Positions 55,701 through 64,000 of a DNA stretch of 64,000 bases are shown here, piece after piece. The notes under the pieces were generated by a model that worked only from the letters and a program-made list of their open reading frames with translations, made no database searches and was not told the origin of the DNA. Origin of the DNA: Plasmopara viticola (taxonomy: Eukaryota; Oomycota; Peronosporomycetes; Peronosporales; Peronosporaceae). Position numbers and translations under genes: made by a program. Numbering within the stretch: the first letter of the stretch is position 1; every line of letters starts with the position of its first letter. The stretch spans positions 17,084 to 81,083 of the forward strand of contig MBPM02000178.1 of NCBI GenBank assembly GCA_001695595.3, written 5' to 3'.

Positions 55701-58700
55701 TCCTTTCTATCGGTCCCGACATGCACAGACGTAGTTAAGCCACAACGCAGTGTACACGCATTCTTTTGACGCACTGAGACGCTGTATGGTCACAGATACG
55801 TCCATTCTATCAGTCTAGACATGCACAGACGCAATATAGCCACAACGCATTGTATAAGCATACTTTTGAAGCGCTGAGACGCTGTATGGCCACAGATACG
55901 TCCTTTCGATCGGTCTAGACATGCACAGACGCAAGAGAGCCACAATGCAGTGTATAAGAATACTTTCAAGTACTGAGATGCTACATGGCCACAGATACGT
56001 CCTTTCTATCCGTCCAGACATGTACCGACGTAGTTAAGCCACAGCGCAGTGTACACGCATTCTTTTCACGCGCTGAGACGCTGTGTGGTCATAGATACGT
56101 CCTTTCCATCGGTCTAGACATGCACAGACGCAAGAGAGCGACACCGAATTGTATAAGCATTCTTATGAAGCGCTGAGACGCTGTTTGGTCACAAATACGT
56201 CCTTTCTATCGGTCCCGACATGCACAGACGTAGTTAAGCCACAACGCAGTGTACACGCATTCTTTTGACGCGCTGAGACGCTGTATGGCCAGATACGTCC
56301 ATTCTATCAGTCTAGACATGCACAGACGCAATAGAGCCACAACGCAGTGTATAAGCATACTTTTGAAGTGCTGAGACGCTGTATGGCCACAGATACGTCC
56401 TTTTGATCGGTCTAGACATGCACAGACGCAAGAGAGCCACAACGCAGTGTATAAGAATACTTTTGAAGCGCTGAGATGCTATATGGCTACAGATACGTCC
56501 TTTCTATCCGTCCAGACATGTACCGACGTAGTTAAGCCACAGCGCAGTGTACACGCATTCTTTTCACGCGCTGAGACGCTGTGTGGCCACAGATACGTCC
56601 TTTCTATCGGTCTAGACATGCACAGGCGCAAGAGAGCGACACCGTATTGTATAAGCATTCTTATGAAGCGCTGAGACGCTGTTTGGTCACAAATACATCC
56701 TTTCTATCGGTCCCGACATGCACAGACGTAGTTAAGCCACAACGCAGTGTACACGCATTCTTTTGACGCGCTGAGACGCTGTATGGCCACAGATACGTCC
56801 TTTCTATCGGTCAAGACATGCACAGACGCAAGAGAGCCACAACGCAGTGTATAAGCATAGATTTGAAGCGCTGAGACGCTGTATGGCCACAGATACGTCC
56901 TCTCTTTCGGTCTAGACATCACAGACGTAGTTAAGCCACAACGTAGTGTATAAGAATAGTTTTCAAGCGCTCAGATGCTATATGGCTACAGATACGTCCT
57001 TTCTATCCGTCCAGACATGTACCGACGTAGTTAAGCCACAGCGCAGTGTACACGCATCCTTTTCACGCGCTGAGACGCTGTGTGGCCACAGATACGTCCT
57101 TTCTATCGGTCTAGACATGCACAGACGCAAGAGAGCGACACCGAATTGTATAAGCATTCTTATGAAGCGCTGAGACGCTGTTTGGTCACAAATACGTCCT
57201 TTCTATCGGTCCCGACATGCACAGACGTAGTTAAGCCACAACGCAGTGTACACGCATTCTTTTGACGCGCTGAGACGCTGTATGGCCACAGATACGTCCA
57301 TTCTATCAGTCTAGACATGCACAGACGCAATAGAGCCACAACGCAGTGTATAAGCATACTTTTGAAGTGCTGAGACGCTGTATGGCCACAGATACGTCCT
57401 TTTCGATTGGTCTAGACATGCACAGACGCAAGAGAGCCACAACGCAGTGTATAAGAATACTTTTCAAGCGCTGAGATGCTATATGGCCACAGATACGTCC
57501 TTTCTATCCGTCCAGACATGTACCGACGTAGTTAAGCCACAGCGCAGTGTACACGCATTCTTTTCACGCGCTCAGACGCTGTGTGGCCACAGATTCGTCC
57601 TTTCTATCGGTCTAGACATGCAAAGGCGCACGAGAGCGACACCGTATTGTATAAGCATTCTTATGAAGCGCTGAGACGCTGTTTGGTCACAAATACGTCC
57701 TTTCTATCGGTCCCGACATGCACAGACGTAGTTAATCCACAACGCAGTGTACACGCATTCTTTTGACGCGCTGAGACGCTGTATGGCCACAGATACGTCC
57801 TTTCTATCGGTCAAGACATGCACAGACGCAAGAGAGCCACAACGCAGTGTATAAGCATAGATTTGAAGCGCTGAGACGCTGTATGGCCACAGATACGTCC
57901 TCTCTTTCGGTCTAGACATCACAGACGAAGTTAAGCAACAACGTAGTGTATAAGAATAGTTTTCAAGTGCTGAGATGCTATATGGCTACAGATACGTCCT
58001 TTCTATCCGTCCAGACATGTACCGACGTAGTTAAGCCACAGCGCAGTGTACACGCATTCTTTTCACGCGCTGAGACGCTGTGTGGCCATAGATACGTCCT
58101 TTCCATCGGTCTAGACATGCACAGACGCAAGAGAGCGACACCGAATTGTATAAGCATTCTCATGAAGCGCTGAGACGCTGTTTGGTCACAAATACGTCCT
58201 TTCTATCGGTCCCGACATGCACAGACGTAGTTAAGCCACCACGCAGTGTACACGCATTCTTTTGACGCGCTGAGACGCTGTATGGCCACAGATACGTCTA
58301 TTCTATCAGTCTAGACATGCACAGACGCAATAGAGCCACAACGCAGTGTATAAGCATACTTTTGAAGTGCTGAGACGCTGTATGGCCACAGATACGTCCT
58401 TTCGATCGGTCTAGACATGCACAGACGCAAGAGAGCCACAACGCAGTGTATAAGAATACTTTTCAAGCGCTGAGATGCTATATGGCCACAGATACGTCCT
58501 TTCTATCCGTCCAGACATGTACCGACGTAGTTAAGCCACAGCGCAGTGTACACGCATTCTTTTCACGCGCTGAGACGCTGTGTGGCCACAGATACGTCCT
58601 TTCTATCGGTCTAGACATGCACAGACGCAAGAGAGCGACACCGAATTGTATAAGCATTCTTATGAAGCGCTGAGACGCTGTTTGGTCACAAATACGTCCT

Positions 58701-60720
58701 TTCTATCGGTCCCGACATGCACAGACGTAGTTTTGCCACAACGCAGTGTACACGCATTCTTTTGACGCGCTGAGACGCTGTATGGCCACAGATACGTCTA
58801 TTCTATCAGTCTAGACATGCACAGACGCAATAGAGCCACAACGCAGTGTATAAGCATACTTTTGAAGTGCTGAGACGCTGTATGGCCACAGATACGTCCT
58901 TTCGATCGGTCTAGACATGCACAGACGCAAGAGAGCCACAACGCAGTGTATAAGAATAGTTTTCAAGCGCTGAGATGCTATATGGCCACAGATACGTCCT
59001 TTCTATCCGTCCAGACATGTACCGACGTAGTTAAGCCACAGCGCAGTGTACACGCATTCTTTTCACGCGCTGAGACGCTGTGTGGCCACAGATACGTCCT
59101 TTCTATCGGTCTAGACATGCACAGACGCAAGAGAGCGACACCGAATTGTATAAGCATTCTTATGAAGCGGTGAGACGCTGTTTGGTCACAAATACGTCCT
59201 TTCTATCGGTCCCGACATGCACAGACGTAGTTAAGCCACAACGCAGTGTACACGCATTCTTTGGACGCGCTGAGACGCTGTATGGCCACAGATACGTCCA
59301 TTCTATCAGTCTAGACATGCACAGACGCAATAGAGCTACAACGCAGTGTATAAGCATACTTTTGAAGTGCTGAGACGCTGTATGGCCACAGATACGTCCT
59401 TTCGATCGGTCTAGACATGCACAGACGCAAGAGAGCCACAATGCAGTGTATAAGAATACTTTTCAAGTGCTGAGATGCTATATGGCCACAGATACGTCCT
59501 TTCTATCCGTCCAGACATGTAACGACGTAGTTAAGCCACAGCGCAGTGTACACGCATTCTTTTCACGCGTAGAGACGTTGTGTGGCCACAGATACGTCCT
59601 TTCTATCGGTCTAGACATGCACAGACGCAAGAGAGCGACACCGAATTGTATAAGCATTCTTATGAAGCGCTGAGACGCTGTTTGGTCACAAATACGTCCT
59701 TTCTATCGGTCCCGACATGCACAGACGTAGTTAAGCCACAACGCAGTGTACACGCATTCTTTTGACGCGCTGAGACGCTGTATGGCCACAGATACGTCTA
59801 TTCTATCAGTCTATATATGCACAGACGCAATAGAGCCACAACGCAGTGTATAAGCATACTTTTGAAGTGCTGAGACGCTGTATGGCCACAGATACGTCCT
59901 TTCGGTCGGTCTAGACATGCACAGACGCAAGAGAGCCACAACGCAGTGTATAAGAATACTTTTCAAGTGCTGAGATGCTATATGGCCACAGATACGTCCT
60001 TTCTATCCGTCCAGACATGTAACGTTGTAGTTAAGCCACAGCGCAGTGTACACGCATTCTTTTCACGCGTAGAGACGTTGTGTGGCCACAGATACGTCCT
60101 TTCTATCGGTCTAGACATGCACAGACGCAAGAGAGCGACACCGAATTGTATAAGCATTCTTATGAAGCGCTGAGACGCTGTTTGGTCACAAATACGTCCT
60201 TTCTATCGGTCCCGACATGCACAGACGTAGTTAAGCCACAACGCAGTGTACACGCATTCTTTTGACGCGCTGAGACGCTGTATGGCCTCAGATACGTCTA
60301 TTCTATCAGTCTAGATATGCACAGACGCAATAGAGCCACAACGCAGTGTATAAGCATACTTTTGAAGTGCTGAGACGCTGTATGGCCACAGATACGTCCT
60401 TTCGGTCGGTCTAGACATGCACAGACGCAAGAGAGCCACAACGCAGTGTATAAGAATAGTTTTCAAGCGCTGAGATGCTATATGGCTACAGATACGTCCT
60501 TTCTATCCGTCCAGACATGTACCGACGTAGTTAAGCCACAGCGCAGTGTACACGCATTCTTTTCACGCGCTGAGACGCTGTGTGGCCACAGATACGTCCT
60601 TTCGATCGGTCTAGACATGCACAGACGCAAGAGAGCGACACCGAATTGTATAAGCATTCTTATGAAGCGCTGAGACGCTGTTTGGTCACAAATACGTCCT
60701 TTCTATCGGTCCCGACATGT
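49741..60720. repeat. Pentameric 500-bp HOR domain with 600-bp hexamers
   Basis: Five monomers recur in order, recognised by: (1) TTTGGTCACAAATACG with CGGTCCCGACATGC; (2) GTCCATTCTATCAGTC; (3) GAAGTGCTGAGACG with TTTCGATCGGTC; (4) CAAGCGCTGAGATGC with ATCCGTCCAGACATGTACCG; (5) TTTTCACGCGCTGAG with GAGCGACACCGAATTG. Equivalent points at 56447, 56946, 57447, 57946, 58446, 58946, 59446, 59946 and 60446 are about 500 bp apart. 54250, 54850 and 55450 are 600 bp apart because monomer 2 is doubled. Some units use a variant pair in place of monomers 2 and 3 (near 53.58, 56.78 and 57.78 kb). The left part (49.7-53.5 kb) is less regular, and one unit is chimeric at 51.35 kb. Confidence 0.95.
51349..51480. 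repeat. Trimer-domain segment embedded in a pentameric HOR unit
   Basis: After a normal pentamer monomer 1, the array switches at about 51349 to GTATAAGCATACTTATGACG, then TATGGACACAGATACG, TCAGTCTAGACATCACAG, GTATTTAAGCC and AACGAAGTGTATAAAC, and returns to pentamer monomer 5 (CTGTGTGGCC) near 51484. The closest match I see is 28.70-28.83 kb, which shares the rare GTATTTAAGCC variant. Confidence 0.85.
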
Positions 60721-63700
60721 ACAGACGTAGTTAAGCCACAGCGCAGTGTACACGCATTCTTTTGACGAGCTGAGACGCTGAATGGCTACAGATACGTCCT
60801 TTCGATCGGTCTAGACATGCACAGACGCAATAGAGCCACAACGCAGTGTACACGCATTCTTATGAAGCGCTGAGACGCTGTATGACCACAGATACGTCCT
60901 TTCTATCCGTTTGGACATGTACCGACGTAGTTAAGCCACAGCGCAGTGTACACGCATTCTTTTCACGCGCTGAGACGCTGTGTGGCCACAGATACGTCTT
61001 TTCTATCGGTCTAGACATGCACAGACGCAAGAGAGCGACACCGAATTGTATAAGCATTCTTATGAAGCGCTGAGACGCTGTTTGGTCACAGATACGTCCT
61101 TTCTATCGGTCCCGACATCCACAGACGTAGTTAGGCCACAACGCAGTGTACACGCATTCTTTTGACGAGCTGAGACGCTGTATGGCCACAGATACGTCCT
61201 TTCTATCGGTCTAGACATGCACAGACGCAAGAGAGCCACAACGCAGTGTATAAGCATTCTTTTGACGCGCTGAGACGCTGTATGGCCACAGATACGTCCT
61301 CTCTTTCGGTCTAGACATCACAGACGTAGTTAAGCCACAACGTAGTGAATAAGCATTCTGTTGACGCGGTGAGACGCGGTGAGACGATCTATGGCCACAG
61401 ATACGTCCTTTCAATCGGTCTTGACATGCACAGACGCAATAGAGCCACAACGCAGTGTATAAGCATACCTTTGAAGCGCTAAGACGCTGTATGGCCACCG
61501 ATACGTTCTTTCTATCGGTCTAGACATGCACAGACGGAGTTACGCCACAACGAAGTGTAAACGCATTCTGTTGACAAGCTGAGACGCTGAATGGTTACAG
61601 ATACGTCCTTTCTATCGGTCTAGACATGCACAGACGCAATAGAGCCACAATGCAGTGTACACGCATTCTTATGAAGCGCTGAGACGCTGTATGACCACAG
61701 ATACGTCCTTTCTATCCGTCCAGACATGTACAGACGTAGTTAAGCCACAGCGCAGTGTACACGCATTCTTTTGACGAGCTGAGACGCTGAATGGCTACAG
61801 ATACGTCCTTTCGATCGGTCTAGACATGAACAGACGCAATAGAGCCACAACGCAGTGTACACGCATTCTTATGAAGCGCTGAGACGCTCTATGACCAAAG
61901 ATACGTCCTTTCTATCCGTTTGGACATGTACAGACGTAGTTAAGCCACAGCGCAGTGTACACGCATTCTTTTCACGCGCTGAGACGCTGTGTGGCCACAG
62001 ATACGTCCTTTCTATCGGTCTAGACATGCACAGACGCAAGAGAGCGACACCGAATTGTATAAGCATTCTTATGAAGCGCTGAGACGCTGTTTGGTCACAG
62101 ATACGTCCTTTCTATCGGTCCCGACATCCACAGACGTAGTTAGGCCACAACGCAGTGTACACGCATTCTTTTGACGCGCTGAGACGCTGTATGGCCACAG
62201 ATACGTCCTTTCAATCGGTCTAGACATGCACAGACGCAAAAGAGCCACAATGCAGTGTACACGCATTCTTTTGACGCGCTGAGACGCTGTATGGCCACAG
62301 ATACGTCCTCTCTTTCGGTCGAGACATCACAGACGAAGTTAAGCCACAACATAGTGTATAAGCATTCTGTTGACGCGGTGAGACGCGGTGAGACGCTCTA
62401 TGGCCACAGATACGTCCTTTCAATCTGTCTTGACATGCACAGACGCAATAGAGCCACAACGCAGTGTATAAGCATACTTTTGAAGCGCGGAGACGCTGTG
62501 TGGCCACAGATACGTCCTTTCTATCGGTCCCGACATGCACAGACGTAGTTAAGCCACAACGCAGTGTACACGCATTCTTTTGACGCGCTGAGACGCTGTA
62601 TGGCCACAGATACGTCCATTCTATCAGTCTAGACATGCACAGACGCAATAGAGCCACAACGCAGTGTATAAGCATACTTTTGAAGTGCTGAGACGCTGTA
62701 TGGCCACAGATAGGTCCTTTCGATCGGTCTAGACATGCACAGACGCAAGAGAGCCACAACGCAGTGTATAAGAATAGTTTTCAAGCGCTGAGATGCTATA
62801 TGGCTACAGATACGTCCTTTCTATCCGTCCAGACATGTACCGACGTAGTTAAGCCACAGCGCAGTGTACACGCATTCTTTTCACGCGCTGAGACGCTGTG
62901 TGGCCACAGATACGTCCTTTCGATCGGTCTAGACATGCACAGGCGCAAGAGAGCGACACTGTATTGTATTAGCATTCTTATGAAGCGCTGAGACGCTGTT
63001 TGGTCACAAATACGTCCTTTCTATCGGTCCCGACATGCACAGACGTAGTTAAGCCACAACGCAGTGTACACGCATTCTTTTGACGCGCTGAGACGCTGTA
63101 TGGCCACAGATACGTCCTTTCTATCGGTCTAGACATGCACAGACGCAAAAGAGCCACAACGCAGTGCATAAGCATAGATTTGAAGCGCTGAGACGCTGTA
63201 TGGCCACAGATACGTCCTCTCTTTCGGTCGAGACATCACAGACGAAGTTAAGCCACAACGTAGTGTATAAGCATTCTTGTAACGCGGTGAGACGCGCTGA
63301 GACGCTCTATGGCCACAGATACGTCCTTTCAATCTGTCTTGACATGCACAGACGCAATAGAGCCACAACGCAGTGTACACGCATTCTTATGAAGCGCTGA
63401 GACGCTGTATGACCACAGATACGTCCTTTCTATCCGTCCAGACATGTACAGACGTAGTTAAGCCACAGCGCAGTGTACACGCATTCTTTTGACGAGCTGA
63501 GACGCTGAATGGCTACAGATACGTCCTTTCGATCGGTCTAGACATGCACAGACGCAATAGAGCCACAACGCAGTGTACACGCATTCTTATGAAGCGCTGA
63601 GACGCTGTATGACCACAGATACGTCCTTTCTATCCGTTTGGACATGTACAGACGTAGTTAAGCCACAGCGCAGTGTACACGCATTCTTTTCACGCGCTGA

Positions 63701-64000
63701 GACGCTGTGTGGCCACAGATACGTATTTTCTATCGGTCTTGACATGCACAGACGCAAGAGAGCGACACCGAATTGTATAAGCATTCTTATGAAGCGCTGA
63801 GACGCGGTTTTGGTCACAGATACGTCCTTTCTATCGGTCCCGACATCCACAGACGTAGTTAGGCCACAACGCAGTGTACACGCATTCTTTTTGACAAGCT
63901 GAAGACGCTGTATGGCCACAGATACGTCTTTCTATCGGTCTAGACATGCACAGACGCAATAGAGCCACAACGCAGTGTAAACGCATTCTTATGAAGCGCT
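60721..64000. repeat. Irregular satellite with pentamer-type monomers and 110-bp variants
   Basis: The regular pentamer stops near 60720. A multi-monomer block with GAATGGCTACAGATACG, TTTCGATCGGTC, ATGACCACAGATACG and ATCCGTTTGGACATGTAC starts near 60.74, 61.76 and 63.49 kb, at irregular spacing of about 1.0 and 1.7 kb. Monomers with about 10 extra bp (GACGCGGTGAGACGCGGTGA) occur near 61363 and 62371, with a relative near 63288. Several unusual single-base indels cluster at 63805-63930. No gene is seen. Confidence 0.82.

Larger units (their letters stand above)
1..64000. repeat. Satellite DNA array, ~100-bp monomer, ~640 head-to-tail copies
   Basis: The same ~100-bp unit recurs from the first to the last base, always in one orientation, and the phase holds for long runs (for example the monomer at 131-230 and those after it). 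With position 1 at GACGCGCTGA, anchors are TATGGCCACAGATACGTC (18-35), GGTCTAGACATGCACAGACG (45-64) and CACAACGCAGTGT (74-86). Class-defining positions are 65-72 (A: TAGTTAAG; B: CAATAGAG) and 87-96 (ACACGCATTC or ATAAGCATAC). Common monomer lengths are 100 and 99 bp; rare ones are about 91, 110, 111 and 125 bp. The consensus is about 50% GC. I see no unique sequence, transposon terminus, poly-A tail, tRNA-like fold or telomeric run. By its size and purity this is eukaryotic heterochromatic satellite; centromeric identity is inference only. I do not recognise the family by name. Confidence 0.98.

Noticed and set aside
49756..60673. Recurring 75-codon plus-strand frame every ~500 bp in the pentamer domain, resembling a tandem gene family
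   Set aside because: Its spacing is exactly the HOR period. It begins at GTG within GTGTATAAGAATA, ends in monomer 1, and overlaps open frames on the other strand. It is explained by HOR homogenisation.
45..63919. More than a hundred open frames of 60-179 codons on both strands, many with near-identical peptides at 299- or 500-bp spacing
   Set aside because: They are translations of the satellite itself. They shift frame with each 100-bp monomer, end at random monomer variants, overlap each other on both strands, and often begin at GTG or inside the repeat. No domain, signal peptide or gene context is visible.
1..64000. CRISPR array (regular repeats with similar spacing)
   Set aside because: No unique spacers exist: the whole 100-bp unit is repeated with scattered variants. 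No cas gene is present.
1..64000. CENP-B box
   Set aside because: I looked for the TTCG....A..CGGG core on both strands of the main consensus types. TTCGGTCTAGACATG and TTCGATCTAGACATG come nearest but lack the CGGG end.
1..64000. TATAAG in type B monomers (GTGTATAAGCATAC) as promoter boxes
   Set aside because: This is one short AT-rich motif repeated by the array. No initiator, transcript end or downstream gene supports a promoter.
1..64000. Telomeric or subtelomeric short repeats
   Set aside because: No run of TTAGGG, TTAGG, TTTAGGG or similar units is present on either strand.
1..64000. rRNA, tRNA or 5S gene tandem array
   Set aside because: The monomer lacks recognisable A-box/B-box pairs, cloverleaf arms or rRNA core motifs, and at 100 bp it is shorter than a 5S gene.

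Overview
The whole 64-kb window is one uninterrupted head-to-tail tandem array of a satellite with a monomer of about 100 bp (roughly 640 copies). I find no supportable protein-coding gene, RNA gene, transposon, CRISPR array or telomeric repeat. The sequence is all one orientation and no stretch is free of the repeat. Almost every monomer carries the anchors CACAGATACGTCC, GGTCTAGACATGCACAGACG and AACGCAGTGTA. An array of this size and purity points to eukaryotic constitutive heterochromatin (centromeric, pericentromeric or subtelomeric). The species cannot be named from sequence alone. The consensus is about 50% GC and not CpG-depleted (about 8 CpG per 100 bp against about 6 expected), which argues weakly for a genome with little germline CpG methylation at this locus.

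Two main monomer classes differ at monomer positions 65-72 and 87-96 (position 1 = first base of GACGCGCTGA). Type A has GTAGTTAAGCC followed by GTGTACACGCATTC. Type B has GCAATAGAGCC, often followed by GTGTATAAGCATAC. In the left third they tend to alternate, giving a loose 200-bp A/B dimer.

Layout. (i) 1-8.9 kb: diverged A/B dimers with a 1.3-kb segmental duplication. (ii) 8.9-31.2 kb: a mosaic of local duplications with units of 300, 400, 496, 1000, 1200 and 1210 bp. (iii) 31.2-47.7 kb: a homogenised trimeric higher-order repeat (HOR) of about 299 bp, combined into 598- and 897-bp units and organised in a macro-repeat whose two complete spans are about 7.57 and 4.89 kb. (iv) 47.7-49.7 kb: transition. 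(v) 49.7-60.7 kb: a pentameric 500-bp HOR, with some 600-bp hexamers and several atypical units. (vi) 60.7-64 kb: an irregular mixture of pentamer-type monomers and 110-bp variants.

There is no gene network to describe. The content is the history of the array: successive HOR regimes side by side, diagnostic variants shared over tens of kilobases, chimeric junctions, and a few places where clustered one-base deletions look more like consensus error than biology. I did not find a new gene-based system. The best leads are the coexistence of several HOR regimes, an apparent founder copy of the trimer at 19.4-19.7 kb, a trimer-type insert within the pentamer domain at 51.35 kb, and the nested dyad symmetry of type A monomers.
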